A DNA stretch of 64,000 bases from Myxococcales bacterium. Its GTDB lineage: Bacteria; Myxococcota_A; Bradymonadia; UBA7976; UBA1532. The position numbers were made by a program, and so were the translations under genes. Shown one piece after another: positions 55,923-64,000 of this stretch (positions are counted from its first letter, which is position 1; every line of letters starts with the position of its first letter). Location: contig JACKDP010000001.1 in NCBI GenBank assembly GCA_020633435.1, positions 1,612,001 through 1,676,000 of the forward strand, written 5' to 3'. The notes beneath the pieces are model-generated. The model was not told the DNA's origin and made no database searches. It saw only the letters and a list, made by a program, of their open reading frames with translations.

Positions 55923-56575
55923 AGCGGCCCCAGGAAGCCCACCGCGTAGCCGCCGTCCGCCGCGATGTCCTCGGGGGCCTGCCGGTAGTGCTGGTCGATG
56001 AAGGCGTCCATGACGTCGGCCTGCACGCAGGGCGCGAGGTACCGCCACTCCCACGCGACCACGGCCACCGCCGCCGGCAGATCGGCGTACGGCGTCAGGA
56101 TGTAGCGAAACGCCGGATCCACGGCGACGCGGGCCCGGATGACGGCGCGCAGGGCCTCGACGTCCGCGGCGTCGGCGCAGGGGTGGTAGAGGAACGCCAC
56201 CCCGCCATGCTCCAGGTTGTGCAGCCAGCGCTGGGGCGGCAAGGCGCTGTAGGCCCCCCAGCGCGCCCACTCCCCGCGGTGATCCCCGCTCGCGGGCGGG
56301 TCGTCGGCGTAGGTGATGGGCACGTCCACCGCCAGGTGAGCCTGGCCCGCCAGCTCCCGCCGCTCGCCCTGGCCGTCGTCGCAGGCGCCGGGATCCCAGG
56401 CGTCGTCGCGGCAGGTGGGATCGAAGGAGTCCAGCCCATGATCGGGGCCCGGGGGCAGGCCGGCGTCGGCGGCGGGGGCCACCACGGCCCGGTCCACCGG
56501 GGGGGCCTCGTCGAGGGGGACGGTGCCGCCCTCGCAGGCGGCCAGCAGCAGGAAGAGGGGGAGCGCGCGCAGCAT
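55919..56575 (-). CDS. DUF3105 lipoprotein
   Basis: ATG at 56575 gives 218 residues with lipobox LLLAAC; an ATG at 56596 would lengthen the signal. After a Pro/Asp linker the DUF3105 domain shows WLHNLEHGGVAFLYHPC and ILTPYADLPAAVAVVAWEWR. The HNLEHGG motif is the signature of this family, found in secreted proteins of Actinobacteria and Myxococcota; its reaction is unknown. The stop overlaps the TTG start of the M14 gene, so both are co-translated, and it follows arfB by 59 bases. Confidence 0.85.
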   Translation of the reverse strand: MLRALPLFLLLAACEGGTVPLDEAPPVDRAVVAPAADAGLPPGPDHGLDSFDPTCRDDAWDPGACDDGQGERRELAGQAHLAVDVPITYADDPPASGDHRGEWARWGAYSALPPQRWLHNLEHGGVAFLYHPCADAADVEALRAVIRARVAVDPAFRYILTPYADLPAAVAVVAWEWRYLAPCVQADVMDAFIDQHYRQAPEDIAADGGYAVGFLGPL

Positions 56576-56634
56576 GGCCGCAGGATCTGCCCTCATCGGG
56601 CCGTCCGGGTCAACCCGGGCGCCCCGCCCCGCCG

Positions 56635-57066
56635 TCAGGGCTCGGGATCGAAGCGCTGGCCGCGCTGCTGCTTGAGGGCGCCGCGCTGGCTCTTCTCGTC
56701 CAGGCGCCGCCGCACGGCGCCCTTGCTCGGCCGCGTCGCGAGCCGCCGGGGCTGCACCACGAGGGCGCCGCGGACGAGCGCGGCCAGCCGCTCGCGGGCC
56801 TCCTCCTTGTTCTGCAGCTGGCTGCGCGCGCTCTCGGCGCTGAGCTGCAGCACGCCCTCCTTGTCGATGCGGGCCGCCAGCCGCCGCATGACGCGCTCGC
56901 GCTGCCGCTCGTCGAGGGCCGTCGTCCGCGCCACCGCCCAGTGCAGCGTGACGCGCGAGCTCGTCTTGTTGACGTGCTGGCCGCCCGGGCCCGAGGCGCG
57001 GCTCGTGGTCACCCACAGCTCCCAGCCCGGGATGGTCACGCCCTCCTGGACCACCAGATCATCCAT
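56635..57066 (-). CDS. arfB: peptidyl-tRNA hydrolase ArfB (YaeJ-like)
   Basis: ATG at 57066 overlaps the ferredoxin stop by one base (TGATG); 143 residues. The class-I release-factor GGQ loop is complete: TTSRASGPG28G29Q30HVNKTSSRV. The C terminus is Arg/Lys-rich (KGAVRRRLDEKSQRGALKQQRG), as needed for the ArfB tail to enter the empty mRNA channel of stalled ribosomes. It rescues ribosomes lacking a stop codon. Length and motifs match the family. The adjacent ferredoxin and kinase are not functionally linked in an obvious way. Confidence 0.92.
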   Translation of the reverse strand: MDDLVVQEGVTIPGWELWVTTSRASGPGGQHVNKTSSRVTLHWAVARTTALDERQRERVMRRLAARIDKEGVLQLSAESARSQLQNKEEARERLAALVRGALVVQPRRLATRPSKGAVRRRLDEKSQRGALKQQRGQRFDPEP

Positions 57067-57365
57067 CAGCCCGGCGTCCGGGCGCGCAGCTTGATGGCCT
57101 TCTCGGGGCACGCCTTCACGCAGAGCCCGCAGCCATGGCAGGCGTCGGCCCGCACGGCGTAGGCCTGCTGGTAGCCATGGAAGAACGCCTTCACGCGCCC
57201 GAGCCCGCGCAAGGCGGCCTTGTCCTCGGGGCGCAGGCGCTCGATGGCGAAGACGTCGTAGGGGCAGACCGCCACGCAGTCGGCCTTGGCCTCGCAGCGG
57301 TTGCGATCGATGACCGGCTCCCAGCGGGCCTCGTCGTGGCAGGCGCTGCGGTCGCGCTCCGACAT
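57066..57365 (-). CDS. ferredoxin with two iron-sulphur motifs
   Basis: ATG at 57365 follows AAGGAG; 99 residues. The second motif is a full CxxCxxCxxxCP (CHGCGLCVKACP). The first reads C24-EAKAD-C30-VAV-C34-P: the usual second Cys is Lys, leaving three ligands, as in ferredoxins with a [3Fe-4S]-type or shared site. The insertion between the motifs (VKAFFHGYQQAYAV) is longer than in small clostridial ferredoxins. It probably serves as a redox partner; the P450 operon at the other end of the window lacks one, but a link is speculation. It overlaps arfB and lies 31 bases after the kinase. Confidence 0.85.
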   Translation of the reverse strand: MSERDRSACHDEARWEPVIDRNRCEAKADCVAVCPYDVFAIERLRPEDKAALRGLGRVKAFFHGYQQAYAVRADACHGCGLCVKACPEKAIKLRARTPG

Positions 57366-57396
57366 GGGGTCAACTCCTTGACTTGAAAGAAGAATG

Positions 57397-58442
<1,046 letters not shown>

Positions 58443-58446
<4 letters not shown>

Positions 58447-59225
58447 CGCTTCACCTCCACCAGCCCCCGGGGGTCGAAGCTCTCGACGGGCTCGTCCAGA
58501 TAGCCGCGCGCATTGCACACCACCCGCGTCTTGCCGATCCAGTAGTCCACCCCGAAGTGGGTGTGGCCATGAATCCAGAGGGCCGCCCCGCTCTGGGCCA
58601 CGAAACCGTCCAGCGGCGAGGCGTATGCCGCGCGCACGAGGCCGCGGTCATGGGGATCCAGCGATCGCCCGCTGGGGGCGTGGTGCGTCACCACCACCAC
58701 CGTCTCGCCGGCGAGGCGGGCCAGGGCCGCGCGCAGCCAGGCGAGGGCCTCGCGGTGAAACCGAATGGTATCGGTGGGTTGCAGCAGCCGGGGGGGCTGA
58801 TCGGCCGGGGTGCCCGGCAAGTCCGCCGCGGGCCCCACCTCGATGGAGCGGTAGTCCGCCATGGCCCAGCGCAGGGCCGTGGCCGCCTTCCACGGGCTGC
58901 CGAAGAGGCCCATGTCCGTCCAGAGCGTGCAGCCCAGGAACACCACGTCGCCGACGCGGACCTCCCCCTGCTCCAGCACATGGATGCCCAGCTCGCGGCC
59001 CTTCGCCACCATGTGCGCGACGTGATCCGGCAGGCGGCGCCCGTAGCACTCGTGGTTGCCGAGCACGTAGACGATGGGCCGATCGCCGAACGTCCGGCGC
59101 GCCCAGGCCAGCCCCTCGTCCCCGGTGTGGATGTCGCCGGCCAGGACGACGCAGTCCACGGGCAGCGGGGGCGGCTCGAAGCCACCGAAGTCCAGGTGCA
59201 GGTCGCTGAACACGCGCAGCCGCAT
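58443..59225 (-). CDS. calcineurin-like metallophosphoesterase
   Basis: ATG at 59225 gives 260 residues. The five metal motifs are all there: VFSDLHLDFGG, VVLAGDIHTGDEG, YVLGNHECYG, VVVTHHAPSG and WIHGHTHFGVDY. The fold hydrolyses phosphomono- or diesters with two metals. An upstream ATG at 59267 has no ribosome site. It heads the six-gene minus-strand run (kinase, ferredoxin, arfB, DUF3105, M14). Divergent from modABC across 77 bases, which hold a GGGGAGAAGG site for modA. Confidence 0.88.
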
Positions 59226-59302
59226 GGATCGGGAATGACAGATCCCGCCAGTGGACGAAAGGCCCATGGTACAACCGCCCCCGCGACGAGGCGGGGAGAA
59301 GG

Positions 59303-60040
59303 GTGCGCGCAGGACTCCTCATGGCGCTGGTGCTGGCGGGCTGTGGCGCCCCGAAGCCGCCGGAGCTGGTGGTCTACGCGGCCTCCTCGCTGACGGACGC
59401 CTTCCAGGCGCTGGGCCCCGCGTTCGAGGCGGCCCACCCCGGGGCGCGCGTCACCTTCGCCTTCGCGGGCAGCCAGACACTGCGGCTGCAGCTCGAGCAA
59501 GGCGCCCCCGCCGACGTCTTCGCCTCCGCCGACGCCCGCCACCTGGACGCCCTCGGGCCGCGGCTGACGGGCCGGCACGCCCTGGCCCAGAACGCGCTGG
59601 TGGTGGTCACGCCCCTGGATGACCCGGCCGGCATCGCCACCTTCGCCGATCTGCCCCGGGCGCGGCGCCTGGTGGTGGGCGCCGCCGAGGTCCCCGTGGG
59701 CCGGTACACCGCGGCGCTGCTGGACCGCGCGGCGGCGCAGCTCGGGCCGGCCTTTCGCGCGGGGGTCGAGGCCGCCGTCGCCTCTCGGGAGGCCAACGTC
59801 CGCCTGGTGCGGGCCAAGGTGGAGCTGGGGGAGGCCGACGCGGCCATCCTCTACCGCAGCGACGTCACGCCCCGGCTGCGGGTGGTGCCCATCCCGCCGG
59901 CCCTCGCCGCCCCGACCCGCCTGGAGCAGGCCCGGCTCCGCGACGCCCCCCACCCCGCCCTGGCCGACGCCTGGCTGGCCTTCACGACCACGCCGGCCGC
60001 GCGGGCCATCCTCGCCCGGCACGGCCTCGGGGCCCCCTGA
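59303..60040 (+). CDS. modA: molybdate ABC transporter substrate-binding lipoprotein
   Basis: GTG at 59303 after GGGGAGAAGG gives 245 residues with lipobox LVLAGC. The mature protein is a ModA: LVVYAASSLTDAFQALGP, FAFAGSQTLRLQLEQGAPADVFASA contains the oxyanion-binding Ser/Ala loops, and EANVRLVRAKVELGEADAAIL follows. ModA captures molybdate (or tungstate) outside the inner membrane. It precedes modB by 3 bases. The lipid anchor is more typical of Gram-positive or of some Myxococcota ModA. Specificity for molybdate over tungstate cannot be decided. Confidence 0.92.
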   Translation: MRAGLLMALVLAGCGAPKPPELVVYAASSLTDAFQALGPAFEAAHPGARVTFAFAGSQTLRLQLEQGAPADVFASADARHLDALGPRLTGRHALAQNALVVVTPLDDPAGIATFADLPRARRLVVGAAEVPVGRYTAALLDRAAAQLGPAFRAGVEAAVASREANVRLVRAKVELGEADAAILYRSDVTPRLRVVPIPPALAAPTRLEQARLRDAPHPALADAWLAFTTTPAARAILARHGLGAP

Positions 60041-60043
60041 CCG

Positions 60044-60808
60044 ATGGGGGATCGCCGACTCCACCCCGCGGATCTGCTGGGCTTCTTCCTGCTGGCGCTC
60101 ATCGCCCTGCCCGTCGGGGCGCTGGTGGCGACGACCGGCCTGGCCGAGCTGCGCGCCGGCCTCGCCCACCCCCTCGTCGGCCCGGCCCTGGCCCTGAGCG
60201 CCCGGACGACGGCCGCCAGCCTGGCCATCGTCGTCGCCCTCGGCACCCCGCTCGCGTGGCGCCTCGCCCGGCGGCCGGGCCCGGGCCTGGTGGAGATCCT
60301 GGTGAGCCTGCCGGTGGTCATCCCGCCCGCCGTCCTGGGCGTGGCGCTGCTGGCCGCCTTCGGGCGTCGCGGCCTGCTGGGCGGCCTGGGCCTGCCGTTC
60401 ACGGAGGCGGCCGTCATCGTGGCCCAGGTGGTCGTGGCCGCGCCCTTCTACGTGCAGGCGGCGGCCGCCGCGTTTCGCCGGGTCGACCCCGACCTGCTGC
60501 TCGTCGCCCGCACCCTCGGCGCCGGCCCGGCGCGGGCCTTCTTCGGCGTGGCCGTGCCGGCGGCCCTGCCGGGCCTGCTCGGCGGCGCCGCCCTGGCCTG
60601 GGCCCGGGCCCTCGGCGAGTTCGGGGCCACGCTCCTGTTCGCGGGCAACCTCTCGGGCCGCACGCAGACGATGCCGCTGGCCATCTACACCGCCCTCGAG
60701 GCCGACGTGGGCGTGGCGCGGGCGCTGGCGCTCGTCCTGGCCGCCGCCGCCGTCGGCGTCCTGCTGCTCGTCTGGGCGCTGCCGCGCTGGTGGGGGCGCG
60801 CGCGATGA
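60044..60808 (+). CDS. modB: molybdate ABC transporter permease
   Basis: ATG at 60044 gives 254 residues with about five to six membrane helices. The EAA cytoplasmic loop that contacts the ATPase reads ARTLGAGPARAFFGVAVPAALPGLLGG, quoted in two parts: ARTLGAGPARAFF and PAALPGLLGGAALAW. The start LADLLGFFLLALIALPVGA and VVIPPAVLGVALL are typical of ModB/CysT-like permeases. The stop overlaps the ATG of modC (ATGA). Together with ModA and ModC this forms a complete import system. Confidence 0.92.
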   Translation: MGDRRLHPADLLGFFLLALIALPVGALVATTGLAELRAGLAHPLVGPALALSARTTAASLAIVVALGTPLAWRLARRPGPGLVEILVSLPVVIPPAVLGVALLAAFGRRGLLGGLGLPFTEAAVIVAQVVVAAPFYVQAAAAAFRRVDPDLLLVARTLGAGPARAFFGVAVPAALPGLLGGAALAWARALGEFGATLLFAGNLSGRTQTMPLAIYTALEADVGVARALALVLAAAAVGVLLLVWALPRWWGRAR

Positions 60809-61515
60809 GCTGGGATCTGGACGCCCGGGCCCGCTTCGGCCCCCTCGACCTGCACATCCGGCTGGCGACCGACGCCCCGGTGCTGCTCGTGGTGGGCCCC
60901 AACGGCGCCGGCAAGACGTCGCTCCTGCGCCTGATCGCCGGGGTGCGCCCGCTGGCCGCCGGCCACCTGCGCCTCGCCGGCCGCGACCTCGCCCCCCTGC
61001 CCCCCGAGGGCCGCGGTATCGGCTATGTACCCCAGAACTCTGGACTTTTCCCGCACCTCACCGCGCTCGGCAACGTGGCCTTCGGCCTGCACGCCCTGCC
61101 CCGCGCCGCCCGCGCCGCCCGCGCCCGCGCCCTGCTGGCCGAGGTCGACGCCGAGCACCTGGCCGACCGCCTGCCCCGCGCGCTCTCGGGGGGCGAGCAG
61201 CAGCGCGTCGCCCTCGCCCGCGCCCTCGGCCCCGCGCCCGGCGCCCTCCTCCTGGACGAGCCGCTCGCCGCCCTCGACGTCAGCGCCCGCCGGGCCCTGC
61301 GCCAGCACCTCGCCGACCGGCTCGCCCGGGCGGGCCGGCCCGCGGTGATCGTGACCCACGACCTGCGCGACCTCCTGGCGTTGCCCGGCGAGGTGGTGGT
61401 GCTCGAAGCGGGCCGCGTCACCCAGCACGGCCTGGCCGCCACGCTCGCGGCGGCCCCGGCCAGCGACTTCGTGGAGGAGCTCTTCAGCCCGCTGCGCGGG
61501 GGTCAACGGACGTAG
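60805..61515 (+). CDS. modC: molybdate ABC transporter ATPase without TOBE domain
   Basis: ATG at 60805 overlaps modB (ATGA); 236 residues. Walker A VVGPNGAGKTSLLRL, Q-loop GYVPQNSGLFPHLT, signature LSGGEQQRVALARAL, Walker B GALLLDEPLAALD and the switch His in VIVTHD are complete. Usual ModC has about 350 residues with a C-terminal TOBE (Mop) domain that binds molybdate; that domain is absent, and the convergent lipoprotein gene begins inside the last 13 bases. So feedback inhibition by molybdate is probably missing. The truncated form occurs in other bacteria, so this need not be damage. Confidence 0.9.
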   Translation: MSWDLDARARFGPLDLHIRLATDAPVLLVVGPNGAGKTSLLRLIAGVRPLAAGHLRLAGRDLAPLPPEGRGIGYVPQNSGLFPHLTALGNVAFGLHALPRAARAARARALLAEVDAEHLADRLPRALSGGEQQRVALARALGPAPGALLLDEPLAALDVSARRALRQHLADRLARAGRPAVIVTHDLRDLLALPGEVVVLEAGRVTQHGLAATLAAAPASDFVEELFSPLRGGQRT

Positions 61516-63699
61516 AGGGCCACGCCGTACGTCGTGTCCACGCAGGCCCGCTCCCCGCAGGGCGGCCGCACCTCGAGCCAGGCGGCGCCGTCCCGGGGGG
61601 CGCGCCAGGCGACGCTCCGCCCGGTCACCCAGGCCCCTCCGCCGTCGGAGCGCCCGCCATCGACCGCCTCGTCGGCCAGGACGCCGCCCGCGGCGTCCAC
61701 GAACCGCAGCTCCGGCAGGGCGGCGTGGCTGGCCGCCGCCGGGCTCCACGCGAGCACGGTCTGGCCGGCGCGCAGCTCGATCCGGAAGAGGTCGACCTCG
61801 CGGTCCGCCTGCGTCCGGCCGGCCACGGTGCCCCGCACCTCGGTGGCCGGCAGGATGGTCGGGGCCTGGTCCGGCGTGTCGTTGGGCTCCACCTCGACCA
61901 GCGGCCGGGTGGGGAGGCCGAGATCGAAGAGCCGCCCCGTCACGGTGACCCGGCGCGGCCGGAACCAGCCATCGCGCACGCCAAAGCGGAGCGTCGCGGG
62001 GCCGTCGGCCACCTGGAACAGCGTCTGCTGCGCGGCGGCGCCAGGCGCGGGGGGGAAGAACGCGTACAGGCCCTCGGCCACCACCTCCCCCGTCCCTTCG
62101 GCCGTGGCGGCCTCCAGCCAGACGGCGTGGTCGGGCGGCAGCGTCGCCTCGTACCAGGCCGTCTCCCCGGCGCCCACGTCCAGCACGTCGTCCAGGGGGA
62201 AGCGCGCCGCCCGGGTGTCCGGCTGCACCACGTGGGCCTCGATGGTGTAGCCGAAGTCGTCGCCCCCGAGGCCCGCGGGCGAGGCGTCGTCGAGGGGCCA
62301 GTTGCGTTGATCGTCCACCCGCACCCACCAGCGGCCCTCGCCGGCCCACGCCAGGGCCGCGACCCCCGCCTCCCCCACCGCCAGGCCGGCCGAGGTCCGG
62401 GTCACCCCGCCCGACAGGCCCGAGCCCCGCCAGGCCTCCAGGGCCGGGGCGAGGCCGGGGCCGGTGGCCCGCACGACGACGCGCAGGGTGGCGTCGGCGC
62501 CCACCTCGACCGCGAAGGCATCACCGCCGAAGAAGGCCCCCTCCGCCTCCCGGAGCTGCTCCTCCAGGCGCGCGCCCGGGCGCAGCAGGCGGGGGGTGGC
62601 CACGTCCGCCTCCAGGGTGAAGGCGTCGGCATCCCGGGCCCCGCGGGCCTGGGCGACGAGCCAGTAGGGGTGGAAGCACGCCCCGCCGAACACGCTCGCC
62701 GGGTCGTCCCCCAGGGCCCCCTCCACGTCGACCCCCTCCGGGAACACCTCGTCCCAGCCGCCCACGTCGCGCCGGTCGAAGAGGCTGTAGAGCCAGAGCC
62801 GCTCGATGGGGGGGCCTGCCCGGGCGACGAAGGGGTCGAAGTGCGAGCACTCCGCGTCCAGCAGCCGCTGGGCCTGGGTCTCGACCGACGACGACAGCGG
62901 GAAGATCACCACGTCGTCCCCGCCGAGGGCCACCAGGGCGTGCTCGCCCGCCGGCAGCGGCAGCGCCCGGGGCTCGACCAGCGCGGTCTGGAGACGATAC
63001 GCCGCGTCGGCCCCCTCGACGACGAGCACGTACTCGCCGTCGGCAGGCGCGAAGAGCTGCAGGCGGTCGTCGTCGCCGAGGGTCTGCGTCGGCTCGTCGC
63101 GGTCGACCGCCCGGGCCCGCACCGACACCGACCCGGCGGCGCGCACCTCCAGGACGGCGCCGGCGGCCAGGTAGGTCGCGAACACGTCGCGATCGGCGCC
63201 CCCGTCCACCTGACCCTCCAGCGCGTCCCCCGGCCGGAAGGGCGTCGGGCTGCACCCGGCGCAGGGCGCCTCGCCCGGCACCGCGTCGTTGGGCTCCTGC
63301 TCCGCCACCACCTGCGGCTCCGGGGGGCCGCAGGTCCCCCCGCGGCAGACGTCCCCCGGGGGACACGCCTCCACCTCGAGCTGGCAGGCGAGCGACCGCT
63401 GGCAGCGGGGGACGAGGCGTTCGTCGCCGTGGCAGACGGCGGGCCCGCAGAGGGTGCCCGCGCGCGCGCAGGCTGGCGCCGATCCCGTCTTCGACCGGCT
63501 GGCCTTCGGCGAGGGTGCCCGCGCGCGCGCAGGCTGGCGGGGCCGCGTCGACGGCGGCGTCGGGGGCGGCGTCGGGTCGCCCGGCCTCGGCGGCGGGCGT
63601 GCCATCGGGGCCGGCGTCGGCCTCGAGGTCGGGATCCCCGCAGCCCAGGAAGAGCCCGAGGGCGACCAGGACCAGTCGGCGGCATGGGTGGGTGTTCAT
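61503..63699 (-). CDS. Asp/Ala lipoprotein with PPC-like beta domains, frameshifted near the N terminus
   Basis: ATG at 63699 after AGGAGGT opens a lipoprotein (LVALGLFLGC, then DLEADAGPDGTPAAEAG and an Asp/Ala/Pro linker). After PPACARAGTLAEGQPVEDG the frame fails; the rest reads in another frame from about ACARAGTLCGPAVCHGDERL onward to the stop at 61503. A Cys-rich segment (CQRSLACQLEVEACPPGD) is followed by PPC-like beta domains (EQEPNDAVPGE, GDALEGQVDGGADRDVF, and a second at VEVEPNDTPDQAP). The shift coincides with a 29-base direct repeat, period 61. Removing one 61-base period restores a single frame. The whole is about 720 residues and envelope-located; function unknown. Its 3' end overlaps modC by 13 bases. 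Confidence 0.65.
63450..63539 (-). repeat. 29-base direct repeats with 61-base period inside the lipoprotein gene
   Basis: The 29 bases from 63450 to 63478 and from 63511 to 63539 are identical (they begin GAGGGTGCCCGCGCGCGCGC); 32 unique bases lie between. The period of 61 is not a multiple of three, so the insertion shifts the frame by one base. It could be a slippage or crossover product, a phase-variation site, or an assembly error in a GC repeat. Confidence 0.85.
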
Positions 63700-63928
63700 C
63701 GCACCACCTCCTCTCCACGCTCACGGCCTGGACACTCAAGGAGCGTGCCCGTCGCGAGGCTGCCTGGGTGGACGCGGCGTGTTCCCGGTGGGGAGCGCGC
63801 GAGGCATCGAGGGGTGGGCGGGGTACCGGCGGACGCCCCCGACCGGCGAGAGACCCCGTCCGTTCGAGCGGTTGCAGGGTCGCCCCCTGGGCGAGGGGCG
63901 ACGAGCGCGGGGCGGCGCCGGGCCCTCG
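63700..63928. other. 229-base intergenic spacer
   Basis: It holds the AGGAGGT site of the minus-strand lipoprotein gene near 63707 and no gene, repeat or promoter I can name. Confidence 0.5.
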
Positions 63929-64000
63929 TCAGACCGGCGCGTCGGTGCTCAGGAGGCTGCGGAAGTGGCTGCGCAGGTTCACGGCGGCCCCGCCCGGGAA
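63929..64000 (-). CDS. 3' end of a gene cut by the window edge
   Basis: On the minus strand the frame from base 64000 reads FPGGAAVNLRSHFRSLLSTD and APV, then TGA at 63931-63929. Codon choice (GCC, CTG, CGC) fits local coding DNA. Only 23 residues are visible, so no product can be named; the call rests on an open frame and codon use alone. Confidence 0.35.
   Translation of the reverse strand, partial: FPGGAAVNLRSHFRSLLSTDAPV

Overview
The window is very GC-rich, has dense short-spaced genes and reads like Myxococcota (a myxobacterium or close relative, possibly a metagenome-derived genome). The support is qualitative: Pkn2-type Ser/Thr kinases next to TPR/PEGA proteins, many lipoproteins with Asp/Ala/Pro-rich linkers after the lipobox Cys, tandem Cys-rich repeats of the 'Myxococcus cysteine-rich repeat' type, and the pairing of a Tat-exported DUF1501-type protein with a CxxCH lipoprotein. 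No rRNA, tRNA, CRISPR array or phage was found.

Layout. 1-5404: a five-gene run with 1-4 base stop/start overlaps (fatty-acid-hydroxylase-like protein cut by the window edge, metallo-beta-lactamase-fold protein, TIGR00027-type methyltransferase, cytochrome P450, ATP-grasp ligase), best read as a lipid or secondary-metabolite pathway. 5502-6764: a Y1/HUH transposase of the REP-associated kind followed by GTAG-containing repeats. 6801-10792: ArsR regulator, SRPBCC protein, UvrA paralogue and ketopantoate-reductase-like protein. 10776-14337 (minus): Tat-secreted DUF1501-type protein and a haem-c-motif lipoprotein. 14515-17339 (minus): TPR/PEGA protein and Ser/Thr kinase. 17579-23689 (plus): lytic transglycosylase, an AsmA-GT51 fusion and two membrane/linker proteins, an envelope block. 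23833-28507: GT-C membrane protein, GMC oxidoreductase and a small Tat/lipoprotein. 28533-36103: HTTM-DCC protein, aldehyde dehydrogenase, orphan PIN protein, glucokinase, envelope proteins. 36176-46887 (minus): an AlaX-type editing protein and a giant lipoprotein of about 3,160 residues with about 32 Cys-rich repeats and a C-terminal cupredoxin domain. 47105-53813: TerB/LETM1-like protein, Asp/Ala lipoprotein on the opposite strand, membrane protein, GbsR/MarR regulator, beta-helix lipoprotein. 53817-59225 (minus): six genes including a metallophosphoesterase-kinase pair, ferredoxin, peptidyl-tRNA hydrolase ArfB, DUF3105 lipoprotein and M14 carboxypeptidase. 59303-61515: modABC. 61503-63699 (minus): a lipoprotein gene broken by a 61-base repeat-flanked shift; a gene fragment lies at the right edge.

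Three genes (567-2104, 22568-23291, 61503-63699) read correctly only if the frame changes inside the gene. Two of these coincide with C-runs and may be assembly errors; the third coincides with a 29-base direct repeat. Translational coupling through ATGA, GTGA and TTGA overlaps is used throughout and fixes several non-ATG starts.

The items most worth following are the giant Cys-rich/cupredoxin lipoprotein with its identical 105-base repeats, the overlapping P450/ATP-grasp operon, the HUH transposase with its repeats, and the AsmA-GT51 fusion.
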